From assembly GCA_021779195.1 (NCBI GenBank), contig JAJYBB010000021.1, positions 1-52,057 of the forward strand: DNA of 52,057 bases, read 5' to 3'. Within the stretch, counting starts at the first letter, position 1, and each line of letters opens with the position of its first letter. Under the pieces are notes generated by a model. That model did no database searches, was not told where the DNA came from, and saw only the letters and a list, made by a program, of their open reading frames with translations. This DNA comes from Bacteroidota bacterium (GTDB lineage Bacteria > Bacteroidota > Bacteroidia > Bacteroidales > Paludibacteraceae). Below are positions 29,614 to 38,810 of the stretch, piece after piece. The translations under genes and the position numbers were made by a program.

Positions 29614-29975
29614 TTTGAATTGATTAAATATTTGAAGCTACGATTAATAAGAAATATCTAAATAAACATTAATTGATCCAAATGTAAATAAATTTCATGA
29701 TTACACATAAGCAACCAGTAAATATTTCACTGAAAATCAACACATAAAAATAAAAAGAAATATTTCGTGATTATTAACTTGGCAAACATACAAATTTTTT
29801 TTAAATATATCAAGTATTTTACGGGAAGATTTATATTTAACATATTTTATATAAATGCTTACAATGCATTGCACAGATTAAACAACAGCAATGGTCTTCT
29901 CCAAAACAAAACCACACACGATCGGTACTTGTAGTACGATTAAATATAATTCAGCTAAGAATTCAGGATTACAAT
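29614..29975. other. 362-bp gap between transporter and NRPS genes
   Basis: Very AT-rich, without a gene. It holds a TAnnTTTG-type box on the - strand (29679-29686) that may be the transporter promoter; no good -33 element accompanies it. Nothing else recognised. Confidence 0.5.
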
Positions 29976-32900
29976 TTAGACTCGCAGCATTTTTGCCGGA
30001 GCTCCCAAAAATACTTGATTTTTAGGCAGCGTTTCACTTTTCATCAATACCGAAAGCGGTTCGAGCGTTGAACGGTCTTCCAATTTTGAATCATAAAGCA
30101 CCACAGACATTCCACCCACACAGCAATTTTTCCCAATATCAACGAACGACATTTTCATAACACGGTCTTCGAAAAGGTGTGTTTGCAACGTGCAATTATC
30201 ATTCAGAGCTGAATCATTGCCAACTTTTATCAGATCAAATTCAGTGATTTGCGTAGTAAAAATACAGGTTCGTTTTCCAATTTTACAGCCCAGCAGCCGC
30301 AGTGGATATTTTATAAAAGGCGTTCCGGTAAGCAAATTAAGGAAAAATAAAACAAGGAAATTTTCGTAAATTCCGGTAACCAGCTCGCTTCGCCAAACGT
30401 AATGACTCCAAAGAGGTTTTTTTGCAGGTTTGTATTTGCCGATGATTATCCATTTTAACAAAATCATAACAAGTGTTCCCAACAAAGCTGCTCCCAAATA
30501 CAGAAACGGAAAAACAAAAATCAATTCATTTAGATCCTGTTTCACCTGCATATATGATACCACATTGGTAATCAAGACAGCATAAGTGATAAATAGTGTC
30601 GTGGGAAGTACCACCCTGAAAAATTCAATGAAATAGCGTAAAGCAATGAGTTTACGGGTTGGTTTATAAGTAGTTTCAACACTAAAATCTTTGTTAATAT
30701 CTCGTTTTGGCAAATAAACGGCAGGCGAGCCAAACCACGAAGTTCCATCAGCAGCCGGAAGATTATCAGAACTCATCTTCGACAAAACACCTATCAATAC
30801 ATTATTTCCCAAGTGAGTTTCGGGACTGATCACCGCACTGTTTCCAACAAATGTTCGGTTACCAATATACGTTTTGGCAATAGAGATATAGCCGTTTCGG
30901 ACATGTGAAGCGCCAATCGAAACAGAATCAGCCAGGAAACATTCATCACCGGTTACTAACAAATCGGGCGAAATAAACTCAACGGTCGAAATTTCGACCC
31001 GTTTGCCCATTTTTACGCCAAGCAACTTAAACCAGAATCGTAAATAAAGCGTGGTATACAATGTACCGATAACCTGCAAACTGAGTTTCATCAACTGATC
31101 GAAAAACCATTTCTTGTAGTAAAAGAAACTGTCAACCGGATATTTGCCATCTTTAATATTGCCCAGCAACACCCATTTAAGTCCGGCTATGATCAGTGTT
31201 AGCAAAACCACAAAAGAGATACCAACACTAATAGTTGTCCAAAGGAAATGATACCCTTCAGTAACATATTGCAAATGCGTAATCATCATCATTCCAGGGA
31301 AATAGGCTACCATTGTAATCAGAGGAATCAGAAAAATACTTATAAAAAACAAAATGGTATTGCGGGTCGACCAGAGTTTTCTTGTTTCGTGGAGTTGATT
31401 TATACCAATCATTTCGGCAGGAGAACCTCCCCAATTTTCGTTGGCAGGAATGATAAAATTTTCGGGAACAAGTGTCAAATCTTCAATCGATGAATTTTTA
31501 CACATTTTTGTGTTGTGTGATAAACAGCAACGCGTTCCAACAAACGTATCATCCTCTAATTCAATACTTCCGATATGCAGATAACCATCAGCAATGTGGT
31601 AACCACGCATGTGCGTATCGGTACAAATGCTCACATTATTGCCAACAGTCAGCAAATCATAAATGGAAATAGCCGAGGTATTGATATACGTATTTCTGCC
31701 TATTTTAGCACCTAACGATCGTAGAAAAACATTCATCAGCGAAGTGCCGCTGAAATAGCTTACAGGGCAAATATTGATCACCTTATCCACAATCCAGAAG
31801 CGGAAATAATACGACCCCCAAAGTTTATATTTACCCGGTTTAATGCGTCCAATTACTGCCCACTTAAATCCGACTGCAAAAATCGAAAGCACAGGAAGCA
31901 GCGCAAAATACATAACCAACATGAGCAAAAGTGAATTCACGACTCCGTAATCGGCTTGATAATAATAAGAATAAACAAAAAATGGACCCATCCATTCCAT
32001 TCCGAAAAGCAAAATCAGGAAAATCATGGAAATACCCTGAAAAAATGAGCAAATGTAATAACTCTGCTTGCTTGTAACCTGAATATCTCGTTCAATATTA
32101 GGTTTCGAATGGTCAGTAGGTTGTTTTTTCTCGAGTTCAAGAGCCAAATCTGATAAGACCGGATGCTTATAAATATCCACTACCGACATATTTTCAAACA
32201 TGCTATTGCCACGTAATTCAGATGTAACCAATGCCGCTAATAATGAGTGTCCACCTAAATCATCAAAAAAATGATCATCCATCGAAATGTCCTGACGATC
32301 GATATTTTTGGCAATAATCATGACTAAAATTTTTGCCAATTCAGTTGTTGGCTGAATAATATTTCTTTTTGCAGTAAATGACAGGGGTGTTTGTGGAGCA
32401 GGTAAACGTTTTCGATCAATTTTCTGACTTATGGTCATAGGTAGTTCAGCAATTGTATCGAGTGTGGAGGGAATCATATAATAGGGCAATTTCGAACGCA
32501 ACAAATTAGCAATTTCTTCGCGATTAAGTGTTTTATTGGGGGCTTTAACCACAAATGCGGCTAATTGTTGTGATGCCACGTCGAGTGTAACAGCTGCCGC
32601 CTGAATGTTGTCGAACTTTAAAAGCAACCCTTCTATTTCGGCTAATTCAACCCTGAAACCACGTACTTTAACCTGCGCATCGGCACGTCCCAAAAATCTA
32701 ATCTGATGATTGTGTGTATATTTGGCAATATCACCGGTACGGTAATATCGTTTATTTATCCCATTGAAACGATCAGTTTCAATAAATTTAGAAACCGTAA
32801 GTTCATCTCGGTTCAGATAACCTCGTGCCACACAATCGCCACCAATCAAAATCTCGCCTTCTTCGTCATTGCCAACAGGTTGAAGCCATTCGTTCACAAT

Positions 32901-33884
32901 CTGCACTTCATATCCGGGCATTTTATTTCCAATGGTAACTTCTTCTTCAGGATTCAAAATTAAATAAGTGGCAATCACTGCTCCCTCTGTAGGACCATAC
33001 GTATTATACACTATTCTGCCGGGTTTACACCAACGATGTGCCATATCTGTTGAACAAACTTCGCCTCCAAAAATCAAAATCTTCAAAGCAGGAATATCTT
33101 CTTTCACCATCGAAAGCAAAGTCGGTGCACATGACAAAAAGGTGATATGAAGTTGATTAAGAATAGACGAAAACTGATCACCGGAACGCATGATCTCAAA
33201 CGTTCCGACAACCAAGGTGGCTCCGGCAGCAAAAGTTACCCAAATTTCTTCAACCGACGCATCGAACGAAATGGAGAATCCCTGTAAAACTCTGTCATTT
33301 TGATCTATCGGATAAATATCCAATGCCCCGCGAAGATAAGTCAATACATTTCGATGTTCGAGCAAAACCCCCTTGGGCATGCCCGAAGTGCCCGAAGTAT
33401 AAATAATATAACACAAATCATTAGGTGTACGATTGGATACTTCAGGTTTAGTAGCCGGATAGTTTTTCAAATCAGCAAGTTGATAATCTACATTGAAAAT
33501 CGGAAAATTGTCAAGTTGGACTCCGATTCGTTCCAGTATTTCGTCTGAAGTAATCAGCATCTTTGCTCCAGAATCGTGCATAATAAAATTTACACGATCA
33601 GCAGGAATTTCGGAATCGAGTGGTATATATGCACCTCCGGCTTTTAACACACCCAGCATCGCAGGGTAAATTTTTGCACAACGAGGAAGTAAAATTACCG
33701 CCTTTTCTTCGGGTGCTATTCCATTTTCTATCAGAAAATGAGCCAGTTGATTGGATAGCTTGTCCATCTCTGAATAAGTCATTCTCAATGCTCCGTTTTC
33801 GATGGCTAAAGCATTTGGAACTTTCAGTGCAGAATTTTCAAAAAAATTTTCTAAAAACAACGGGAAATCTGAATTTGGAGTCAT
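29976..33884 (-). CDS. Pls/PosA-family single-module NRPS with membrane hexapeptide domains
   Basis: 1302 aa, close to the ~1319 aa of Streptomyces epsilon-poly-lysine synthetase. Residues ~10-500 are an adenylation domain with core motifs A3 'YTSGTSGMPKGV' (162-173), A5 'NTYGPTEGA' (~300), A7 'YYRTGDIAKY', A8 'GRADAQVKVRGFRVELAEIE' and A10 'QKIDRKRLP'. A carrier domain follows, with the phosphopantetheine Ser in 'DDLGGHSLLAA' (~560). There is no condensation or thioesterase domain. From ~610 on, paired membrane helices alternate with three left-handed beta-helix (hexapeptide) blocks marked by 'LRSLGAKIGRN', 'FKLLGVKMGKR' and 'LRLLGCKIGKR'. In Pls the equivalent region catalyses iterative peptide bond formation at the membrane. 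The amino acid activated cannot be read with confidence; product is unknown. A -7-like TACATTTG lies at 33921-33928. Confidence 0.9.
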   Translation of the reverse strand: MTPNSDFPLFLENFFENSALKVPNALAIENGALRMTYSEMDKLSNQLAHFLIENGIAPEEKAVILLPRCAKIYPAMLGVLKAGGAYIPLDSEIPADRVNFIMHDSGAKMLITSDEILERIGVQLDNFPIFNVDYQLADLKNYPATKPEVSNRTPNDLCYIIYTSGTSGMPKGVLLEHRNVLTYLRGALDIYPIDQNDRVLQGFSISFDASVEEIWVTFAAGATLVVGTFEIMRSGDQFSSILNQLHITFLSCAPTLLSMVKEDIPALKILIFGGEVCSTDMAHRWCKPGRIVYNTYGPTEGAVIATYLILNPEEEVTIGNKMPGYEVQIVNEWLQPVGNDEEGEILIGGDCVARGYLNRDELTVSKFIETDRFNGINKRYYRTGDIAKYTHNHQIRFLGRADAQVKVRGFRVELAEIEGLLLKFDNIQAAAVTLDVASQQLAAFVVKAPNKTLNREEIANLLRSKLPYYMIPSTLDTIAELPMTISQKIDRKRLPAPQTPLSFTAKRNIIQPTTELAKILVMIIAKNIDRQDISMDDHFFDDLGGHSLLAALVTSELRGNSMFENMSVVDIYKHPVLSDLALELEKKQPTDHSKPNIERDIQVTSKQSYYICSFFQGISMIFLILLFGMEWMGPFFVYSYYYQADYGVVNSLLLMLVMYFALLPVLSIFAVGFKWAVIGRIKPGKYKLWGSYYFRFWIVDKVINICPVSYFSGTSLMNVFLRSLGAKIGRNTYINTSAISIYDLLTVGNNVSICTDTHMRGYHIADGYLHIGSIELEDDTFVGTRCCLSHNTKMCKNSSIEDLTLVPENFIIPANENWGGSPAEMIGINQLHETRKLWSTRNTILFFISIFLIPLITMVAYFPGMMMITHLQYVTEGYHFLWTTISVGISFVVLLTLIIAGLKWVLLGNIKDGKYPVDSFFYYKKWFFDQLMKLSLQVIGTLYTTLYLRFWFKLLGVKMGKRVEISTVEFISPDLLVTGDECFLADSVSIGASHVRNGYISIAKTYIGNRTFVGNSAVISPETHLGNNVLIGVLSKMSSDNLPAADGTSWFGSPAVYLPKRDINKDFSVETTYKPTRKLIALRYFIEFFRVVLPTTLFITYAVLITNVVSYMQVKQDLNELIFVFPFLYLGAALLGTLVMILLKWIIIGKYKPAKKPLWSHYVWRSELVTGIYENFLVLFFLNLLTGTPFIKYPLRLLGCKIGKRTCIFTTQITEFDLIKVGNDSALNDNCTLQTHLFEDRVMKMSFVDIGKNCCVGGMSVVLYDSKLEDRSTLEPLSVLMKSETLPKNQVFLGAPAKMLRV

Positions 33885-34025
33885 ATCGTACGCTTTGATT
33901 TTGACAGGAATATCCGATTACAAATGTAAATACAATTTTCCTCAAATCAGACAATAATCAACCGAAAAAATAGTAAAAGCAATTTTTGAATCTCCTTCGA
34001 AAACGTAATAAATTAACGCTATTAA

Positions 34026-34140
34026 CGCTAAGAACATTACCACACCTACTCGCAAAGTTGCAAAGCTTTGAATACCAATGTGTATTATTCAAAGCAACCT
34101 TGCATTTTAGCGTTTAAAAAACACTTAGCGGAGTGGTATG
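34026..34140. repeat. Imperfect intergenic palindrome
   Basis: GCAAAGTTGC...CTTTGAATA (34052-34074) is answered by TATTATTCAAAGCAACCTTGC (shortened arms; 34083-34103). A 5-nt insertion separates the arms' otherwise matching bases, and outer 'CGCTAAG'/'CTTAGCG' pieces (34026, ~34124) extend it. Looks like a non-coding dispersed palindromic element; copy number is unknown. Confidence 0.4.
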
Positions 34141-34422
34141 AAGTTGTCCCTACATAAACAGGATGAAAATGGTATTCAAATCAACTATAATAGACATTTA
34201 TTTGGGCGGTCTAAGCGCCTATACCAGAAAATCAATTTTTAACTCAATCTTAGAAATGGATGTTGAAGTACTTCGTTTCCAGATATTTTCGCTTTATGCT
34301 GTTTCTTCAAATCGAGAGAGGCTTGGTGCTGAAATAATAAAAATTATCCTGAATTTGCCATTTAAAAAAGGCAATACATTTGCATCTTTTTTTTAGACTC
34401 TCGAACGCTTTTATAAAACTTA

Positions 34423-34458
34423 AGCACGAAACAGAAAGATTCTTCTTGGTTCCGTGCT
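34423..34458 (-). terminator. Terminator downstream of the fucosidase operon
   Basis: Stem AGCACGAAAC / GTTCCGTGCT (one mismatch) with a 16-nt loop, followed on the - strand by TAAGTTTTAT and on the + strand by TATATTTTTCTT, so it could work in both directions. It lies about 80 bp past the fucosidase stop. Confidence 0.55.
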
Positions 34459-34536
34459 TATATTTTTCTTGGCTAAAAAAATCCATTTATCTATTACGAA
34501 CAAACATTCAATTCACTCAATAAATGGAACAAGAAC

Positions 34537-36063
34537 TTAATAAAATTTGATTTCAAAAACAATAACTTGATAATCAGGTAAATGTTTCGGTGTTTGGATA
34601 ATTAATCCTGCAAGATCTTGTTTCCAGTGAATTTTTTCAGATTCGCCTAAAAGCCGAACTGACTTCACTTTACAATTACAAATTCGAGAATGATTTCCAA
34701 AAGATTTCAATACTATATCTGATTTTGGTGAATCCATGCAAAATGCATAAACTGAACCAGCTTTTGTTGTGAAACGAATATCTTCAGCAGAATAAGGACG
34801 AACATCTTTTAATCCGCCAAATCTGCCTTTTTCCTGATTCTTCAGGGTTGAAGGACCTTCGCCGTACACTTTCCATGGACGAGAACCATAAATTGCTTCA
34901 CCATTATCCTTTGTCCAGTTGCTAATACCCTCTAAAATTCGTAAAACATCCGGTTCTAAATCACCTTCAGGAGTTTGAACCACATTAAGTAAAAGGTTAC
35001 CGTTTTTGCTGACAATATCCACTAACATTTGAACGACTTGCGTGGATGTCATGTATTTTTGTCCGGTACGATAAAACCAATCACCAATGGAGGTGTCAGT
35101 TTGCCAAGGATATTGACTGATTGAGTCCATAACACCACGTTCAACATCTTGCACAAATCTGTGTTTGGATGGTTCTTTACACGTATAGACTGCATCGAGT
35201 TTTCCGTTGTTTTTGGCTATATCTTCGTTATAATAATGGGCAATCATGCTTCTGCCAACATCATTTCCAAACGGAAGTCCGCAATCAGAATACAACAAAT
35301 CGGGTTTGTACATATCAATTAGTTCAGTTATTGAAGCTAACCATTGTTGTTGCCAAACGGGATTTTTAGTCATCCAACCGGTATCAGAAGAATCTGCCTT
35401 TTCGTGATATAAATCGAAATACTTCGGATCATTTCCATCGTAAGGGATTCCTGCTTTCTCACCGGTTTTGTCTGAGCTATGAGCTTTTTGAAACCATGTA
35501 TAGCTGGCTGCCAAATGTTCGGAAATTCCAAAACGAAGTCCTTCATTTTTTGCAGCTTCTTGCCACAGTCCGACTACATCTTTGTGTGGTCCCATCTGCA
35601 CCGAGTTCCAACGATGAATTTTTGAATTCCATAAAAAGAAATTGTCGTGATGTGTTCCCATGCTGACAAAGTACTTCGCACCCACTTTTTTATATAGTTT
35701 CATCAATGCTTCCGGATTCCATTTTTCGGCTTTCCACAATGGTATAATATCCTTATAACCAAATACAGATGGATGACCGTAGCGTTTTAAATGATCTTCA
35801 TAATCGGCAATTTCCCACTTACTTCCGTGTTGAATATACATATTTCGGGCATACCAGTCGCCCATGCGAGGCACCGCTTGCGGTCCCCAGTGTGCCCAAA
35901 TTCCAAATTTTGCATCTCGAAACCAATCAGGATAAGTGTACGCTTGTAGCGATTTGTCATTAGCTTCAAATTTTGGCTTCACAAATTGTTGTCCCTTTAT
36001 TGCTGAAAGCATGGTTATCAGCATGAAGCATGGGATTAATAATTTTATATGAATGTTTCTCAT
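34537..36063 (-). CDS. GH29 alpha-L-fucosidase
   Basis: 508 aa with a signal peptide (core 'LLIPCFMLITMLSAIKGQ'). The GH29 barrel begins 'PDWFRDAKFGIWAHWGPQAVP'; further marks are 'KKVGAKYFVSMGTHHDNFFLW', 'FGISEHLAASYTW' and the nucleophile Asp in 'DLLYSDCGLPFG' (~260). 'VSKNGNLLLNVVQTPEG' is the usual end of the catalytic domain; a beta-sandwich domain follows. It removes alpha-linked L-fucose from glycans, in the periplasm or at the surface. It is last in a - strand run with an aldo/keto reductase, a zinc dehydrogenase, FucU and LacI, which supports use of the released fucose. Linkage preference is not evident. Confidence 0.93.
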   Translation of the reverse strand: MRNIHIKLLIPCFMLITMLSAIKGQQFVKPKFEANDKSLQAYTYPDWFRDAKFGIWAHWGPQAVPRMGDWYARNMYIQHGSKWEIADYEDHLKRYGHPSVFGYKDIIPLWKAEKWNPEALMKLYKKVGAKYFVSMGTHHDNFFLWNSKIHRWNSVQMGPHKDVVGLWQEAAKNEGLRFGISEHLAASYTWFQKAHSSDKTGEKAGIPYDGNDPKYFDLYHEKADSSDTGWMTKNPVWQQQWLASITELIDMYKPDLLYSDCGLPFGNDVGRSMIAHYYNEDIAKNNGKLDAVYTCKEPSKHRFVQDVERGVMDSISQYPWQTDTSIGDWFYRTGQKYMTSTQVVQMLVDIVSKNGNLLLNVVQTPEGDLEPDVLRILEGISNWTKDNGEAIYGSRPWKVYGEGPSTLKNQEKGRFGGLKDVRPYSAEDIRFTTKAGSVYAFCMDSPKSDIVLKSFGNHSRICNCKVKSVRLLGESEKIHWKQDLAGLIIQTPKHLPDYQVIVFEIKFY

Positions 36064-36123
36064 GTATCTGAAGAATTAAAATTAAAAAAACAAACTATTG
36101 ATATTCAGTAATTTATAAAAAGG

Positions 36124-37131
36124 CTAAAGTGTGGTAATTTCCCCGTTTAAATCCCAAAGATCTTCCCAGCTTTTTGCACCTTTCCACAAGAAAACCTGTC
36201 CTTTAATGAGCCGACAGTGTTTGTCAATTTTCGAAATAGCCAACATATCTTCTTCTGTCAACGGAACTTCGGTAATACCTTTCAGGTTATTGTACATTTT
36301 ATCTGTTTTCACGGAGAATGGAATGGTGATTTGACCGCGTTGTACTGCCCATTTTAAACAAACTACTGCCGGATGAACTCCTAATCGTTCGGCTATAGCC
36401 ATAATTACCGGATCTTCCATATCTACCGTATCTTTCGGAGTTTTATCCCGTTCAGGACGTCCGGGTGAGCCAATTGGACTATATCCAATTACTTCCACAC
36501 CATTATCTTTCATAAACTGATACAATTCAGGTTGTTGGAAGTGCGGATGAATTTCCATTTCGTTCAATGCCGGCTTGATGTTGCAATCGCGTAAAATCAG
36601 TTTCATTTTTGGAATTGTAACGTTTGACGTGCCAATATTTTTAACTAAACCCGTTTCAACCAGATTTTCCATTTGTGACCAAGTGTGCATAAAATGGGTA
36701 TGAATGTAAGGCACAGCATTATCCTGACGTGTATTTACATCGCACTTTGGTGGATGAAAATTTGGAAATGGCCAATGAACAAGATATAAATCGAGATAAT
36801 CGAGTTGCAGGTCTGCAAGCGTTTGTTTGCACGATTCGATCACCGCGTTGTGCTTATCGTTCCACACTTTGGATGTAATCCAGAGTTCATCACGGGTAAC
36901 AATGCCTTCATTCATAAGTTCTTTCAGCACCACACCGATTTCTTTTTCATTTCCGTACACCGAGGCACAGTCGATATGGCGATAACCCATTTTTACGGCC
37001 GTTTTCACTGCCATGGCTATCGTTTCAGCATCATAATTATCAGAACCAAACGTTCCCAATCCAATAACCGGAATTTTATCTCCGGTATAAAGCGTTTTGA
37101 ATGGGACTAAAGTAGGATTAATGGTTTGCAT
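36124..37131 (-). CDS. Aldo/keto reductase
   Basis: The frame opens at TTG 37161; ATG at 37131 (MQTINPTLVPF) is preferred, giving 335 aa. NADPH-dependent AKR with catalytic tetrad visible: Asp and Tyr in 'HIDCASVYGNEKEIG', Lys in 'WITSKVWNDKH', His in 'LYLVHWPFP'. 'ALNEMEIHPHFQQPEL' and the C-terminal cofactor motif 'IPFSVKTDKMYNNL' complete the family pattern. Position between the GH29 fucosidase (61-bp gap) and a zinc dehydrogenase suggests a role in fucose breakdown, for example reducing lactaldehyde or oxidising/reducing the sugar; the substrate is not determined. Confidence 0.88.
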   Translation of the reverse strand: MQTINPTLVPFKTLYTGDKIPVIGLGTFGSDNYDAETIAMAVKTAVKMGYRHIDCASVYGNEKEIGVVLKELMNEGIVTRDELWITSKVWNDKHNAVIESCKQTLADLQLDYLDLYLVHWPFPNFHPPKCDVNTRQDNAVPYIHTHFMHTWSQMENLVETGLVKNIGTSNVTIPKMKLILRDCNIKPALNEMEIHPHFQQPELYQFMKDNGVEVIGYSPIGSPGRPERDKTPKDTVDMEDPVIMAIAERLGVHPAVVCLKWAVQRGQITIPFSVKTDKMYNNLKGITEVPLTEEDMLAISKIDKHCRLIKGQVFLWKGAKSWEDLWDLNGEITTL

Positions 37132-37222
37132 ACAAATTAGATTTTTAGATGTTAGATGCAAGAGTCAAGACTAATGTCCGACCCTTGTTTAATGATAAAT
37201 ACTAATTGAAAAAAGGTAAATC

Positions 37223-38284
37223 TTACTTGATTTCTTCATCAAAAACGATAGCCACCTTGCCACATTTACCTTCGTTCATCAAAGCATAAGCTTCTGATGC
37301 CCGATCAAGCGTGAAGCGATGAGTAACCAACTCTTCGGGATGGATGCCCCATCGAACAAGACGTTCAACCAATTCTTCCATACGCCATATCGATGTAACC
37401 CAAGAACCATAAATCGTTTTCTGATCATGAATAATATCCGGGCTTGGGTTAAACTCAACCGTTCCGCCTTCACCAATCATTACCATTTTACCCCATTGAC
37501 GGGTTGCGCGAATGGCTAATTGACGCGCCAGTGTATGACCGGAGCAATCAACTGTTTTTTCAAAGCCCATTCCGTTGGTTGAAGCCATTACTTTCTCCAA
37601 GGTATCAGGTCCCGAAACAAAAACCTCATCGGCCAATCCGAGATTTTTGGCAATTTCGCATCGTTCATGAACGGTGTCGACGCCCACTAATTTTTGTGCT
37701 CCCATGGCTTTTGCAAGCATCAATGCTGCCAATCCTACCGGACCTAAACCGGTAACCAATACGGCATCGTTTCCATTGATTCCGATTTTTTCCAATCCTT
37801 CATAAACGGTACCGAAACCGCAGGCAATTTGAGCTCCGTCGGTATAGGTCAAACTATCAGGCAGTAAAACTAAATCTTTTTCTTCTGCAATCATGAATTC
37901 TGCCATTCCGCCATCCCGTTGCCAGCCATAAGCTGCACGCGAAGGACTTTTGCACGAGATCATATATCCGCGGCGACAATCGTTACAGCATCCACATCCT
38001 GAAATATGATAAACTACCACACGATCGCCCTCTTTGAAACGTTTCATTCCAGGCCCACAGGCAATAATTTGCCCTGAAGGTTCGTGTCCGCAAATTTTAT
38101 TTTGATAAGCTTCTGGACCTTTTCCTAAATGTTCACGGTAAATCGCACGAATATCGCTTCCACAAATCGTCGAAGATTTCATTTTAATAAGAACTTCTCC
38201 ATGTCCGGGTTGGGGAAATTCCACATCATTAAAAACTACGGTGCTGTTTCCCGGTAAAAAAGCAGCTTTTGATTTGAACGTCAT
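37223..38284 (-). CDS. Zinc-dependent medium-chain dehydrogenase (sugar/alcohol)
   Basis: 353 aa. Catalytic zinc site: Cys in 'STICGSDIR' and 'CGHEPSG'. Structural zinc: the four Cys of 'GCGCCNDCRRGYMISC'. Rossmann motif 'VTGLGPVGLAALMLAKAMGA' binds NAD(P). Resembles threonine/sorbitol dehydrogenase-type MDR proteins. Located 25 bp downstream of fucU, so it could be the L-fucose dehydrogenase of a non-phosphorylating pathway, or a lactaldehyde/propanediol enzyme; no dehydratase or lactonase is nearby to decide. Confidence 0.88.
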   Translation of the reverse strand: MTFKSKAAFLPGNSTVVFNDVEFPQPGHGEVLIKMKSSTICGSDIRAIYREHLGKGPEAYQNKICGHEPSGQIIACGPGMKRFKEGDRVVVYHISGCGCCNDCRRGYMISCKSPSRAAYGWQRDGGMAEFMIAEEKDLVLLPDSLTYTDGAQIACGFGTVYEGLEKIGINGNDAVLVTGLGPVGLAALMLAKAMGAQKLVGVDTVHERCEIAKNLGLADEVFVSGPDTLEKVMASTNGMGFEKTVDCSGHTLARQLAIRATRQWGKMVMIGEGGTVEFNPSPDIIHDQKTIYGSWVTSIWRMEELVERLVRWGIHPEELVTHRFTLDRASEAYALMNEGKCGKVAIVFDEEIK

Positions 38285-38308
38285 ATTGATATAATTAAGA
38301 ATTTTAAA

Positions 38309-38743
38309 TTAAATAATGGGTGTAACTCCTTTTTTCAAAAGAATATTTCCGTACTTAGCTGTTTCTCCGGTCATTACTACGGCGAATGCGGATTTTGTCC
38401 TTTCATAAAAGGCAAAACGGTCAATTCGATTAATGGCAGGTGCATTCGGATTACTGATATGAATGCTTTTCAAATAAGATTCCTCAACCTTGGGATCCAG
38501 TGTATCTCCCTGTACGGCAGCCATCATAACTAATGGATGCGGAACATAGGCATCAAGTTCAAAAAGTGGCAAAATAGCCGCTAATAAATCGGGAATGCGA
38601 AGCCCGTCAGCTCGCAAAATTCGTCCATTAAACGTTTCGCCCGGGAAATGAGCATCGGCAAGAATAATCTCGTCGCCATGTCCCATACGTGCCAATGTTG
38701 ACAAGAGTTCGGGACTTACAAGTGGTGAAATTCCTTTTAACAT
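38309..38743 (-). CDS. fucU: L-fucose mutarotase (FucU/RbsD family)
   Basis: The frame opens at 38767 but the ATG at 38743 starts the conserved family N-terminus [14 protein letters not shown], giving about 144 aa. '[21 protein letters not shown]' carries the catalytic His and Asp; '[21 protein letters not shown]', '[20 protein letters not shown]' and '[10 protein letters not shown]' match FucU rather than RbsD. It interconverts alpha and beta anomers of L-fucose in the cytoplasm (EC 5.1.3.29). A palindromic LacI-type operator lies 19 bp upstream of its ATG, and it heads the FucU-dehydrogenase-AKR-fucosidase run. Confidence 0.9.
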   Translation of the reverse strand: MLKGISPLVSPELLSTLARMGHGDEIILADAHFPGETFNGRILRADGLRIPDLLAAILPLFELDAYVPHPLVMMAAVQGDTLDPKVEESYLKSIHISNPNAPAINRIDRFAFYERTKSAFAVVMTGETAKYGNILLKKGVTPII

Positions 38744-38761
38744 AATAATAATTGTATTTGA

Positions 38762-38773
38762 GCACACGTGTGC
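38762..38773. promoter_or_regulatory. LacI-type operator upstream of fucU
   Basis: GCACACGTGTGC is a perfect 12-bp palindrome with a central CG, the hallmark of LacI-family operators. It sits in the 67-bp gap between the lacI-type regulator stop and fucU, and matches the second site in the regulator's own promoter in 10 of 12 positions. Confidence 0.7.
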
Positions 38774-38810
38774 ATATTTAAAAATTAATTAACTTCAGGC
38801 GTAAATAATA

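Larger units (their letters stand above)
33885..34536. other. 652-bp gap with palindromic repeat, possible tiny ORF
   Basis: Divergence zone between the NRPS start and the fucosidase stop. It holds an imperfect palindrome (34026-34140) and a terminator hairpin, listed separately. A 77-codon frame on the + strand (34163-34396, or 75 codons from ATG 34169) has no recognisable domain, no clear ribosome site and ends by running into a T-rich tract; I do not call it a gene. Confidence 0.5.

Noticed and set aside
34163-34396. 77-codon frame on the + strand in the gap before the fucosidase
   Set aside because: No recognisable domain, no start context, and it ends in a T-rich stretch; likely chance in AT-rich DNA.
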